Source: Gemmatimonadota bacterium (GTDB lineage Bacteria > Gemmatimonadota > Gemmatimonadetes > Gemmatimonadales > Gemmatimonadaceae). From it: DNA of 64,000 nucleotides. This document shows, in pieces, positions 17,123-26,019 of the stretch (the first letter of the stretch is position 1; each line of letters begins with the position of its first letter). Where the stretch lies: NCBI GenBank assembly GCA_040388625.1, contig JAZKBK010000006.1:172702-236701 (forward strand), in the 5' to 3' direction. Below the pieces are notes generated by a model. The model was not told where the DNA came from and did not search any database. It worked only from the letters and a program-made list of their open reading frames with translations. A program made the position numbers and the translations under genes.

Positions 17123-20100
17123 TTAGAAGTTGTAGCGGAGCGACAGCTGCATACGGTAGTTCGATGACGCGTTCTGCGCACTGTACGGCCGCAGAGTCGA
17201 GTCGAACGTGTACACGCCCTGGGTCGGGTTGACCCCATTGACCGCCGTTCCGATCTTGTTGCCGGTCTGGGTAAGAAGGACCGTTGCGCTGCAGATGCTG
17301 CCGCAGGTTGCGCCCTGATCCGAGAAGAACTGACGTCCCCACTTCGAGTTGATCAGGTTTCCGAAGTTGAGTATGTCCAACCGGAGCTGAACGTTCTGGG
17401 TGTGGAACGCCTGGAGCGACTGCGTGATGCTGACGTCGAACTCATTGGACCATGGGTTGCGACAGAGATTGCGGGACAGCATCTTGCCGCGATTCTCACG
17501 AAGGCACGGGACGCTGTTGATGAACTTGTCCAGAGCGGCCTGCTGCGCCGCAACGGAACCAGCCTTTGTCGCGTCGTTGTACCCTGTGAAAAGGATCTCG
17601 TTGGGATCACGAACGTCCTTGGGAACGTAAACGAGGTCGTTCTGCGAGTTTCCGTCACCGTTGAGGTCGCCGGAACCGCTTCCGCCACCTGCACCGTACA
17701 CATAGTCGTACGGCGCGCCCGAGTTACCCTGGTAAACCACGGTAATGTCGGTAAGCGTCTTGGCGTGATAGGTGCCGACGGCAGTGATACGGTGCGGCAT
17801 GTCGTTCTTGCTGCGCGTGAGGCTGAAGTCGTTGAGATTGCCAGTCACATCGCGAGCGTAGCGGTAGTTGGAGCCCGCCGTGCTACTGGTGATCGATGCG
17901 ACATCGCGCGCCTGGCTGTACGTGTATGAAAGTGATCCATCAAACACGGCGGAGAATGTCTTCTGGAGAGTACCAGTTATGCTGTAGGTGTAGTTGCCCG
18001 ACGAGTTCCCAAGGTCGAGGACCTGAGTACGCCCACCGGATGTCACCGGGGTCCAGCCGGTCGCGGTCGGCGTTCCGTAGAGCACGCGTCCATGCGAGTC
18101 CGTACCCTGTGGCCCGACCAGTGCGAGATTCGTGTAGAAGGCGTCGTTGATCGACTTGGTGTACAGGCCTTCGATCGTGCTGATCATACCGTTCGCGAAA
18201 CGGTGATCGTACGCCGCCGAAATCTTCTGGTATTGCGGGAACTTGAAGTTCGGATCGATCGTGTTGATGCTGGAGCCAAACGCGAGCGTTCCGCCAGGCT
18301 TGGTTCCCGAGGCGACACATGCCGTCGGCGGGCTTGCAATGTTGGCGCTGTTGAATGCAGGTGGAACGAACGACGTAGTGGCCGACGTCGTGCCGTTGCA
18401 GTTGAGCGCTGGATAACCACTGAGCCCGGAGTTGCCGAATGCGTTCGACAGATAGACGAACGGAGGCGGTCCGGTGAAGTATCCAATGCCGCCGCGCAAC
18501 TGATTACGCTGGTCTCCCGTCATGTTCCAGTTGAACGCGAAACGCGGCGAGAACTGGCCCTTGGACGGCACGGTGCTGGTGTTACGTCCGTAGCTGGTGA
18601 GCACGCTCGGGTTTGACGGAGGCGTCTGGTCGAAGTGCGGCTGATCCCACCGCACGCCCATCGTGAGCGCGAGGTTGTCAGTCGTCTGCCAGACGTCCTG
18701 CAGATAGTAGGCGTACATGTTCGCCTCGAACGTCGCGATGCCGGCAGCAGGATCGGACGGCGACGGCGCGCTCACGGCGTAGGCCGAAGCTTTTCCATTC
18801 TGGAAATCGGTGAGGCTGTTGAACGTCCACGAGCCCCTCGAGTTCTGGCCGAACAAGTTGTAGGGCCGATAGAACTGATCCTTGGTTCCGATGGTGAAGC
18901 GATGTGCGCCCACAGGCACCGTGAAGTTTTCAGTCAGCTCGAACGTGCGCTGATTGAGGACGTTGCCCTGAGACGATGCCTCCGTCCCCGCCACGAGCGA
19001 CACTGTGCCCGTGCCACCGTCGGTGCGAGGGACGTTCCTGACCGTCACCTGCGGGAAGAGCGCTGGAACGGTCCGGAAGTCAGCCGTCTTGGTGTAGTTC
19101 AGAAGCAGCTCGTTGAAGATGCCGTTCGAGAAGTTGCTTAGAAACTCAGCTACCGAGCTGTTTGTCTTGCTCGTGAACTGATATGCATTCGAGGTGAGGC
19201 CGAAATTAGGCGCCGTGGAAGTAGCGGCGCCACGGCCGAAACTCGTGTTGTTCGCAAACGAGTAGTTATGGCGCAGTACCAAGCGGGTTGCGAACGGGAG
19301 ATAAATGTCGATGCGGCCAAATACGTTGGTCGCAGGATTCTGCTTGGTAACCTGGCCACCCGAGCCGCCATTGGCGAAGCCGTAGCCGGTGGACAGGAGG
19401 CTGTTGAAGTTATCGATCGTCGCCTGGTTGACCGGCGCATCCGGAGAGCCGATGTAGGGACCCGCTGCGGGCTGGCTTGTCTTGCGCCACTCGGAGTTGA
19501 AGTAAAAGAAGGCGTGATTTTTCACGATTGGACCGCCCACGGCGAATCCGTAGTTCTTCTCGCTGTAATCAGGCAAATAGAACTGCTGCCGCGTCATGTT
19601 CTGACTGCGGTTGTAACCGTAGACCGATCCGTGAAATTCGTTCGTGCCGCTCTTCGTGACTGCGTTGATGAGGACACCACCGAAATTTCCCTGACGGACG
19701 TCGTAGGGGGCGAGCAGAACCTGATATTCCTTCACAGCATCGAGCGGTATCGCCTTGGCATTGGCCTGGCTTCCGGGCTGTCCCGTAGCTCCGAGACCGA
19801 ACAGATCGCCGGCCGCAGCTCCGTCGATCTGGATCGCATTCTGGCGAATGTTGACGCCGCCACCCGATGAGTAGCCGGTTGTGTTGGAGACCTGTGGCAC
19901 AATCCCGACGAAGTCCGTGAAATTGTGCGACAGCGTGGGGAGACTGGAAAGCTGAGCACCAGAGATGATAGTGCCGGTTCCTGTCTTGGTCGGGGAGATG
20001 ACAGTCCCCAATGACCCTTCGACCTTGACGGCCGTAAGCACCGCAGCCTGACTCGTCAGCTGAAAGTCAACACGGGTCGACTGGCTGAGCGAGACGATGA

Positions 20101-20398
20101 CACCGGTCCGCGTGATCGGCGTAAAGCCGATACGCCGAACGGAGACAGTGTACGGGCCGCCTACTTCCAGTCCCTGGACGGAATACCGTCCGCCATCACG
20201 TGCAGTGGCGTTGATCGAAACGCCTGTTTGGGTATTTGTGACTGTAATCTGTGCAGACGGGATCGGTGCACCGGACTGATCGGTCACCGTACCGCTGATA
20301 GAACCTGATGTAACGTTCTGTGCATTGGCGCTTCGTGTGCTTGTCAGCAAGCACATCGTCGCCAGTCCCAGTGCCGTAATCAAACGACCCTTGAGCAT
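17123..20398 (-). CDS. Oar-like TonB-dependent receptor with carboxypeptidase-regulatory domain
   Basis: 1091 residues. Signal peptide (MLKGRLITALGLATMCLLTS, cleavage near ANA-Q), then a carboxypeptidase-regulatory-like beta domain (about 33-115, GTVTDQSGAPIPSAQITVTN), then a plug domain (VNIRQNAIQIDGAAAG, GVLINAVTKSGTNEFHGSVYG) and an outer-membrane barrel ending in the aromatic SLRYNF. This order is that of Oar-like receptors from Gemmatimonadota, Acidobacteria and Myxococcus. These are used for uptake of large substrates or protein export; the substrate is unknown. A GAGAGG ribosome site lies 4 bases before the ATG. An adjacent TAAAAT on the minus strand (20426-20431) may be a -10 element. 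Base composition is slightly lower in GC than neighbours. Confidence 0.92.
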   Translation of the reverse strand: MLKGRLITALGLATMCLLTSTRSANAQNVTSGSISGTVTDQSGAPIPSAQITVTNTQTGVSINATARDGGRYSVQGLEVGGPYTVSVRRIGFTPITRTGVIVSLSQSTRVDFQLTSQAAVLTAVKVEGSLGTVISPTKTGTGTIISGAQLSSLPTLSHNFTDFVGIVPQVSNTTGYSSGGGVNIRQNAIQIDGAAAGDLFGLGATGQPGSQANAKAIPLDAVKEYQVLLAPYDVRQGNFGGVLINAVTKSGTNEFHGSVYGYNRSQNMTRQQFYLPDYSEKNYGFAVGGPIVKNHAFFYFNSEWRKTSQPAAGPYIGSPDAPVNQATIDNFNSLLSTGYGFANGGSGGQVTKQNPATNVFGRIDIYLPFATRLVLRHNYSFANNTSFGRGAATSTAPNFGLTSNAYQFTSKTNSSVAEFLSNFSNGIFNELLLNYTKTADFRTVPALFPQVTVRNVPRTDGGTGTVSLVAGTEASSQGNVLNQRTFELTENFTVPVGAHRFTIGTKDQFYRPYNLFGQNSRGSWTFNSLTDFQNGKASAYAVSAPSPSDPAAGIATFEANMYAYYLQDVWQTTDNLALTMGVRWDQPHFDQTPPSNPSVLTSYGRNTSTVPSKGQFSPRFAFNWNMTGDQRNQLRGGIGYFTGPPPFVYLSNAFGNSGLSGYPALNCNGTTSATTSFVPPAFNSANIASPPTACVASGTKPGGTLAFGSSINTIDPNFKFPQYQKISAAYDHRFANGMISTIEGLYTKSINDAFYTNLALVGPQGTDSHGRVLYGTPTATGWTPVTSGGRTQVLDLGNSSGNYTYSITGTLQKTFSAVFDGSLSYTYSQARDVASITSSTAGSNYRYARDVTGNLNDFSLTRSKNDMPHRITAVGTYHAKTLTDITVVYQGNSGAPYDYVYGAGGGSGSGDLNGDGNSQNDLVYVPKDVRDPNEILFTGYNDATKAGSVAAQQAALDKFINSVPCLRENRGKMLSRNLCRNPWSNEFDVSITQSLQAFHTQNVQLRLDILNFGNLINSKWGRQFFSDQGATCGSICSATVLLTQTGNKIGTAVNGVNPTQGVYTFDSTLRPYSAQNASSNYRMQLSLRYNF

Positions 20399-20462
20399 GC
20401 AACCTCTCTGATTAAGGAAGCATACATTTTACGGTCCGCCGCCCATTTGGGGCAGGGGGAAT

Positions 20463-20480
20463 TTGCAACAGCCTTGCAAC
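20463..20480. promoter_or_regulatory. Direct heptamer repeat upstream of the TonB receptor
   Basis: TTGCAAC occurs twice, at 20463-20469 and 20474-20480, 11 bases apart (one helical turn), in the short gap between the amino acid permease stop and the TonB receptor start. It could be an operator or activator site for the receptor gene. The evidence is only the repeat and its spacing. Confidence 0.3.
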
Positions 20481-20484
20481 TCTT

Positions 20485-21819
20485 TTACTGGACAGCTGTT
20501 CGGTTGATAAACGGGTAGAAGATCAGTCCAGAGAAGATTACCCCGAAAATCGCAAGGGTTGGTATTCTCGCTACCGGATCGGCGAGTGCGCTGCCCAGCA
20601 GGTAGAGGATCGCAAGGACGAACACGACGGGCGCTACGGGGAACCAGCGGGCGCGAACTGCGGGCTTGTAGCCGGCCTTCCTCTTCCGGAGTGGAAAGAT
20701 CGCCGCAACTCCAAGTGCGTAGAACGGAATAATCGCGGTCACAAATGTGTCCGCCAATTGCTCGAACGTTCTCAGCATCACAAATATGATACCGAGTGCC
20801 GTGGCCAGCAGTATCGCCGCGCCAGGCGTCTGGAAGCGGGGCTGAACCCTGCCAAGACGACGGAATAGAAGACCGTCGGTGGCCATCGCGAAGAGGATGC
20901 GCGGCCCGGTGAGCATCGAGCTGGCTAGTGTGCCCAGCGCGGACAGCATTACGACGATGCCGACGGCGGCGACACCGGGCTCGCCCATCAGCCGCTGGGC
21001 GACGTCGGCCGCGACCAGCTTGGAGTGACGCATCTCGTCGATCGAGAGGACCGACAGGTACGCTATGTTGGCGAGCAGGTACAGGACGATGACGGCGAGC
21101 GTGCCGTAGATCAGAACCTTGGGAAGATTGCGTTCCGGGTCCTTGACCTCGCCGCCTACGAAGCTGACATCGGCCCATCCGTCGTACACCCAGAGCACCG
21201 ACGTGAGAGCGAGCGCGAACGGCACGAAGCCGAAGCTCCCCGTTGGCGCGACGGGGGTGAAGTGGCCGCCCGTATGCGGCAATGCGGCAAGCGCGACTAT
21301 CTCGATGCCCAGCAGACCGGCGCACTTGAGAATCGTGAGCGTGTTCTGGACGAGTGTGCCCCATTTCACGCCGACGTAGTTGAGAATGCCCATTACTCCG
21401 ATCGATATCGCGGCGACGTAGTGCACCCACTGACTGTACGGCGCAGTGAGCGGATCGTGGCCGGTCGAGCGGAGCATGTATTCCGCGAATGTGGTCGAGA
21501 TGGCGCCAAGGGCGGCGGCGCGGATGATCACGAGCTCGGCCCATCCAAAGAGGAATGCGGGGATGCGTCCCCACCCTTCCCTGATATAGACGTAGACGCC
21601 GCCGGTCTCCGGATAGGCGCTCGCGATCTCGGCCAGCGTGAGCGCGCCACACAGGGCAATGAGGCCGCCAAAGACCCAGAGCGACAGCATGGGGAGCGAC
21701 CCGGGCAGCCGATCAGCGATGCCCGCGGGTGAGCGAAAAATTCCGGATCCGACGGTGGATCCGACGAGAACTGCGACGGCGCTCCAGAGGCCGATTCGGC
21801 GCGGCAGGGCGGAAGGCAT
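20485..21819 (-). CDS. APC-superfamily amino acid permease
   Basis: 444 residues with about twelve hydrophobic segments. The first helix carries the substrate/ion-site motif VGSTVGSGIFRSP typical of APC-family exchangers and symporters (GSxxGSGIF), followed by LTLAEIASAYPETGGVYVYI, also diagnostic. Amino acid specificity cannot be told; the pattern resembles LAT/YfnA-type members. It is divergent from the cytochrome-oxidase assembly genes starting 52 bases away and on the same strand as the TonB receptor 86 bases downstream. ATG 21819 is preferred over two preceding TTG codons. Confidence 0.88.
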   Translation of the reverse strand: MPSALPRRIGLWSAVAVLVGSTVGSGIFRSPAGIADRLPGSLPMLSLWVFGGLIALCGALTLAEIASAYPETGGVYVYIREGWGRIPAFLFGWAELVIIRAAALGAISTTFAEYMLRSTGHDPLTAPYSQWVHYVAAISIGVMGILNYVGVKWGTLVQNTLTILKCAGLLGIEIVALAALPHTGGHFTPVAPTGSFGFVPFALALTSVLWVYDGWADVSFVGGEVKDPERNLPKVLIYGTLAVIVLYLLANIAYLSVLSIDEMRHSKLVAADVAQRLMGEPGVAAVGIVVMLSALGTLASSMLTGPRILFAMATDGLLFRRLGRVQPRFQTPGAAILLATALGIIFVMLRTFEQLADTFVTAIIPFYALGVAAIFPLRKRKAGYKPAVRARWFPVAPVVFVLAILYLLGSALADPVARIPTLAIFGVIFSGLIFYPFINRTAVQ

Positions 21820-21871
21820 CAACAACGCTACTGCAACGAACGTGGGATGGCGAGTAGCTTTACACTCTCAA

Positions 21872-22081
21872 ATGGAGCTACATCGAGCCCTGTTCTGGGC
21901 CTGCCTCGTCATTACCGTCATCGCCGAGCTGCTGATTCTGCGGTCGGCGTTTTTTCCGCCAACGGACGTGGTACCGGCTGACAACATGCCGCGATCACCT
22001 CGGGTCGTCGAGATGATCTGGGGCGTGTTGCCGGCGATCGCGCTGGCTGCGGTTTTCTGGATGGCGTGGAGGGCTCTGTGA
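21872..22081 (+). CDS. Small membrane protein resembling the transmembrane hairpin of cytochrome oxidase subunit II
   Basis: 69 residues with two hydrophobic helices (ALFWACLVITVIAELLIL and IWGVLPAIALAAVFWMAW). The second helix begins VVEMIWGVLPAIAL, which resembles the conserved E-x-x-W-x-x-x-P-A motif of the COX2 transmembrane domain, but no copper-A domain follows. The stop overlaps the GTG start of ctaA (GTGA), so it is translationally coupled to heme A synthase. It could be a stand-alone oxidase subunit fragment or an assembly factor. Similarity is judged by eye from a short motif, so the family call is tentative; the gene itself is well supported by coupling and hydrophobic pattern. Confidence 0.65.
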   Translation: MELHRALFWACLVITVIAELLILRSAFFPPTDVVPADNMPRSPRVVEMIWGVLPAIALAAVFWMAWRAL

Positions 22082-23199
22082 GCGAGTCGGAGCGTCGGCT
22101 GAGTACGGGGCACGCGCGGGGGCCTGCCCCAGCGCACGGTGGCCTGCCCGGATCCGAGATCGGCGATGGGGTAGAGCATCGTCGGGGCAGGCACGGGGGC
22201 CTGCCCGGATCCGAGATCGGCGATGGAGCAGAGCATCGTCGGGGCAGGCACGGGGGCCTGCCCTTACTGCGCAGGCTGGCGTATCTGGCCACGGGGTTGG
22301 CGTTTGCCCAGATCGTCTTTGGCGCCATCGTGCGCATTACGGGATCCGGGATGGGATGCGGCGATCACTGGCCCACATGCCAGGGATATCTGTTTCCACC
22401 GCTCGAGCGCCCGGATCTGATCGTCGAGGTGACTCATCGCTACATCGCGGCGACGGTCACGATCGCGATCATTGCACTTCTCATCACCGCGTTCATGCGC
22501 CGCGCGCAACGCGGCGTCGGCGGCAGGGGCGGGGTGTTCCGGCCGGCGATGCTTGCGACAGGGCTTGTCCTCACCGCCGCGGTATTCGGCGGAATAACAG
22601 TCAAGCTGTCGCTCAATCCTTATGTAATCGTCACGCATCTCGCGATCGCGATGACACTGCTGGCGGTACTCTCGATCGCGGTGCTTCGCGCGGGCGGCTG
22701 GGGATTCGACAGGACAGAAGTCGCGTCACCGCGAACGTATCGCGCGGCACGAGCGGGAGTGATCCTCGCCTTCATCGTTCTGGTAATGGGAGCGCTCACC
22801 GCGAACGTGCTCGGCGCCAACGCTTCGTGCCAGGGGTTCCCGTGGTGCACGGGAATCGCCGTGACGGGAACACCGTTGTACATCCAGGTAACGCATCGAG
22901 TGCTCGCGTTCCTGTTGTTCTTCCACATGATCGGAGTGGCGGTCCTGGCATGGCGCCGGCATGAGCCGCGTCAGGTGCGCGTTGCGGCATGGGCGGCGCT
23001 CGGCGCGATAGTACTGCAGATAGTTGTCGCCGCAGGAATGGTGGAGATGCACCTCCCGCCGGTGTGGCGCTCGCTGCATCAGGCGATGGGAACGCTGGTG
23101 TGGCTGTCGATCTTCACGCTCGCAGCGCTGGCGAAGTATTCGCTCGCCGGACGCAGCGGCGAGGAAGCGACACTACGTGCCGCGGAGGCCGCAGCGTGA
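22078..23199 (+). CDS. ctaA: Heme A synthase CtaA (COX15 family) with repeat-derived N-terminus
   Basis: 373 residues from GTG 22078. From about residue 65 it is a normal CtaA with eight hydrophobic helices. Heme-ligand histidines appear in VTHRYIAA, VTHLAIAM, QVTHRVLAFLLFFHMIG and SLHQAMGTLVW, and Cys pairs in GMGCGDHWPTC and NASCQGFPWC. It oxidises heme O to heme A for cytochrome oxidase. The first ~62 residues are odd: two and a fraction copies of a 19-residue repeat (HGGLPGSEIGDG...), encoded by a 57-base tandem DNA repeat. No acceptable downstream start exists before helix 1, so the repeats appear to be translated. It is coupled to the gene before (GTGA) and to ctaB after (GTGA). Confidence 0.93.
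   Translation: MSESERRLSTGHARGPAPAHGGLPGSEIGDGVEHRRGRHGGLPGSEIGDGAEHRRGRHGGLPLLRRLAYLATGLAFAQIVFGAIVRITGSGMGCGDHWPTCQGYLFPPLERPDLIVEVTHRYIAATVTIAIIALLITAFMRRAQRGVGGRGGVFRPAMLATGLVLTAAVFGGITVKLSLNPYVIVTHLAIAMTLLAVLSIAVLRAGGWGFDRTEVASPRTYRAARAGVILAFIVLVMGALTANVLGANASCQGFPWCTGIAVTGTPLYIQVTHRVLAFLLFFHMIGVAVLAWRRHEPRQVRVAAWAALGAIVLQIVVAAGMVEMHLPPVWRSLHQAMGTLVWLSIFTLAALAKYSLAGRSGEEATLRAAEAAA
22135..22269. repeat. 57-base in-frame tandem repeat carrying dispersed palindrome
   Basis: Copies at 22135-22191 and 22192-22248 plus a partial copy from 22249. The period of 57 is a multiple of three and keeps the ctaA frame. Each unit contains the GGGCAGGC/GCCTGCCC palindrome. The last 34 bases (22236-22269) are identical to 5230-5263. 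Confidence 0.9.
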
Positions 23200-24125
23200 A
23201 CGGCGGTCATGGAATGAATCGCGACGGAGCGGTTTCCGTGCCACGCGAGCGCGAACACTCGCTCGCATCGGATCTTCTCGCACTCACCAAGCCGCGGATC
23301 ATTTCGCTGCTTCTCGTCACGACCGTCGCGGCGATGTATGTCGCCGGAACGCCGAGCGGGTGGCTCGTGCTCACGGTACTCGTCGGGGGATATCTGATGG
23401 CCGGCGGCGCGCACGCGGTGAACATGTATCTGGACCGCGACATCGACGCGCACATGCCGCGCACCAAGCTGCGGCCAATCCCGAGTGGACGGATGGCGCC
23501 ACGTGCCGTGCTCGCGTTCGGAATCCTGCTCGCGACGACGGCCACCTTCCTGCTGGCTCGATACGCAAACTTGATTACCGCCGCACTGGCGTTGCTCGGC
23601 TTCTACGGCTACGTGTTCCTCTACACCCACTGGCTCAAGCGGAGAACGCCACAGAACATCGTGATCGGTGGTGCGGCTGGAGCCATCCCGCCGCTGGTAG
23701 GATACGCCGCGGTGACCGGTACGCTGGATCTCACCGCGTGGACGTTGTTCCTGATCGTGTTCTACTGGACGCCACCACACTTCTGGGCGCTGGCGTTGCT
23801 CAAGAAGCGCGATTACGGCGCGGCTGGAGTTCCCATGGCGCCGCTGATCTGGGGGGAGAAGCACACCAAGGATCAGATGCTGTGGTATCTCGGCATCATG
23901 GTCGCGTTGTCGGTGCTTCCCTTCTGCACCGGCGCATTCGGGTTGTTCTATCTCGTGTCGGCACTGGTGGTCGCTGCGCCGCTCGCGTACGGAATCATCA
24001 AGATCCGCTGGGGCAAGGGACGGGATGATTCAACAGCCACGGAGCGGTTCGTGTTCATGTATTCGCTTCTGTATCTCGCGCTGCTGTACGTAGCGATGGT
24101 TGTGGACCTGCACGTATTCAGATAG
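23196..24125 (+). CDS. ctaB: Protoheme IX farnesyltransferase (heme O synthase) CtaB
   Basis: 309 residues. UbiA-type prenyltransferase: the first Asp-rich motif NMYLDRDIDAHMPRTKLRP, the region YTHWLKRRTPQNIVIGG, and FYWTPPHFWALALL are all typical of CtaB/COX10. It adds a farnesyl group to heme b, giving heme O for CtaA. GTG 23196 is chosen because GGAGG lies 7 bases before it and the codon overlaps the ctaA stop; ATG 23214 is the alternative. The stop shares bases with the GTG of the ABC transporter gene. No oxidase catalytic subunits are in the window. Confidence 0.95.
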   Translation: MNGGHGMNRDGAVSVPREREHSLASDLLALTKPRIISLLLVTTVAAMYVAGTPSGWLVLTVLVGGYLMAGGAHAVNMYLDRDIDAHMPRTKLRPIPSGRMAPRAVLAFGILLATTATFLLARYANLITAALALLGFYGYVFLYTHWLKRRTPQNIVIGGAAGAIPPLVGYAAVTGTLDLTAWTLFLIVFYWTPPHFWALALLKKRDYGAAGVPMAPLIWGEKHTKDQMLWYLGIMVALSVLPFCTGAFGLFYLVSALVVAAPLAYGIIKIRWGKGRDDSTATERFVFMYSLLYLALLYVAMVVDLHVFR

Positions 24126-25960
24126 TGGCTGCAACCGCGGTTCAGACCGCCGAACCGAAGGGCGGTGCGAAGAAGGATCGCAAGCCGATATCGCCCACCG
24201 CACTGGCGCGGCTGTTTCCGCGCGTAAAGCCGTATATCGGCCAGCTCGCTGTCGCGCTCGTATGTCTGCTCGCGGCGAGTGCCGCCGGCCTCGCGTTTCC
24301 CGCGATCGTCGCGGTTCTGCTCGACACCGCGTTCCAGCACGGGAATGCAACGTTCCTCAACGAGATAGCGGTTGGCCTCCTGCTGTTGTTCGCGGTGCAG
24401 GCATCGCTCAACATGGTCCAGGTCTACCTGCTGACGGCGACGGCCGAGCGCGTGATAGCGACGCTGCGCACGGATCTTTTCGCGCACATGGTGCATCTAT
24501 CGCCGGGATTCTTCACGGACCGGCGCACGGGCGAGCTTACGAGCCGGCTGTCATCCGACACGAGTGTGCTGCAGACAGTCCTGAGCACGAATCTGTCCGA
24601 GTTCACGCGGCAGTCGATCTTCCTGATCGGCGCGCTGGTGATGCTCACCGTCAAGCAGCCTGCTCTCACGGGAACCACGCTCGCGGTAGTGCCGCTGGTC
24701 GTTGGCGCGGCTTTCATATTCGGACGAATGTTGCGCCGTGCGAGTACCGGGGTGCAGGACAGGATCGCCGAAGCAACCGGCACGGCGGACGAGGCGTTCT
24801 CCCAGATACGGATGGTGCAGAGCTTCACCGCCGAGAGCGAAGAGATCCGAAAGTACGACAAGCATCTGTTCGACGTGGTGCGTGCAGCCGTGGATCGCGC
24901 GAAGATCCGCGGCGTATTCTTCGGCGCGCTGACGTTCTTCGGATTCAGCGGGGTCGTCGTCGTACTCTGGGAAGGCGGGCGACTCGTGCTCGCGGGTCAG
25001 CTTACGGCTGGCGCGCTCGTGTCGTTCCTCCTGTACGCGATGTATGTCGCGGGAGCGGTAGCATCGCTGGCTTCACTGTTCGGCGCGTATCAGGAAGCGG
25101 CCGGTGCGGCGCATCGCATCTTCGAGTTGATGGACATGACGCCGACTGTGATCGACCCGGTCGCGCCTGTTGCGTTGCCGCGGCCGCGACGAGGCGACGT
25201 CGCTCTCGAGCACGTTCACTTCAGGTATCAACCGGAGCTGCCGGAAGCACTGCACGACGTGTCGCTGCACATAGGACCCGGCGAGATCGTCGCGCTGGTA
25301 GGTCCAAGCGGCGCGGGAAAGACCACGGTCGCATCGCTCCTGCCGCGATTCTGGGACGTCACCGGCGGATGCATAATGTTCGACGGCATGGACATTCGTG
25401 ACCTGTCGCTCCGCGATCTGCGCGAATCGATCGGCGTCGTTCCGCAGGAACCGACATTGTTCAGTGGAACCGTGCGGGACAACATCGCGTACGCTCTGGC
25501 CGGAGACTCCGTCGCGGTGCCGGACTCGGCGGTCGAATCCGCGGCTCACGCCGCCAACGCGCACGAGTTCATCGTCCGGCTGCCGCAGGGCTATGACACC
25601 GCGGTTGGCGAGCGCGGAGTGAAGTTGTCGGGCGGCCAGCGGCAACGTCTCGCGATCGCCCGCGTATTTCTCAAGGATCCGGCACTGGTCATTCTGGACG
25701 AGGCGACGTCGAGCCTCGACTCCGAGAGCGAGCGTCTGGTCGAGGCTGCGATGGAGGAGTTGCTGCGCGGCAGGTCGACTCTGATCATAGCGCACAGGCT
25801 ATCGACAGTGCTGCGCGCCGATCGCGTCGTCGTGCTGGAGCATGGCCACGTCGTCGAGACCGGCAGTCATGCGGATCTACTCGACGCGGAAGGAATGTAC
25901 GCAAAGCTTTACCGCGGTCAGTTCCGCCCCGGTGACCGCGTAGCGCTGGAGAGCATGTAG
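24125..25960 (+). CDS. MsbA-type ABC exporter (fused membrane and ATPase domains)
   Basis: 611 residues. Six-helix ABC transporter type 1 domain (about 30-325), then a nucleotide-binding domain with Walker A GPSGAGKTT, Q-loop VVPQEPTLFSG, signature LSGGQRQRLAIA, Walker B LVILDEATSSLD and the H-loop in IIAHRLSTV. Such half-transporters act as homodimers exporting lipids, lipid A or drugs. The substrate is not determined. It begins with a GTG overlapping the ctaB stop, so it is coupled to heme O/A synthesis genes; this could reflect export of a heme-pathway-related or lipid molecule, or mere cotranscription. Confidence 0.93.
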   Translation: MAATAVQTAEPKGGAKKDRKPISPTALARLFPRVKPYIGQLAVALVCLLAASAAGLAFPAIVAVLLDTAFQHGNATFLNEIAVGLLLLFAVQASLNMVQVYLLTATAERVIATLRTDLFAHMVHLSPGFFTDRRTGELTSRLSSDTSVLQTVLSTNLSEFTRQSIFLIGALVMLTVKQPALTGTTLAVVPLVVGAAFIFGRMLRRASTGVQDRIAEATGTADEAFSQIRMVQSFTAESEEIRKYDKHLFDVVRAAVDRAKIRGVFFGALTFFGFSGVVVVLWEGGRLVLAGQLTAGALVSFLLYAMYVAGAVASLASLFGAYQEAAGAAHRIFELMDMTPTVIDPVAPVALPRPRRGDVALEHVHFRYQPELPEALHDVSLHIGPGEIVALVGPSGAGKTTVASLLPRFWDVTGGCIMFDGMDIRDLSLRDLRESIGVVPQEPTLFSGTVRDNIAYALAGDSVAVPDSAVESAAHAANAHEFIVRLPQGYDTAVGERGVKLSGGQRQRLAIARVFLKDPALVILDEATSSLDSESERLVEAAMEELLRGRSTLIIAHRLSTVLRADRVVVLEHGHVVETGSHADLLDAEGMYAKLYRGQFRPGDRVALESM

Positions 25961-26019
25961 CGATCGCGCCGTGAGTTGACAGTCACTACCGCACGATCGA
26001 ATCGTAGTTGTGTCCACTC

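Noticed and set aside
20429-21652. 407-residue minus-strand frame
   Set aside because: Same-strand alternative frame of the amino acid permease, very Arg-rich and without motifs.
22135-22269. Possible CRISPR-like repeat array
   Set aside because: The units are 57-base direct tandem copies without unique spacers and lie in a coding frame.
24100-25401. 433-residue plus-strand frame
   Set aside because: Alternative frame of the ABC exporter; the exporter frame contains all ATPase motifs.
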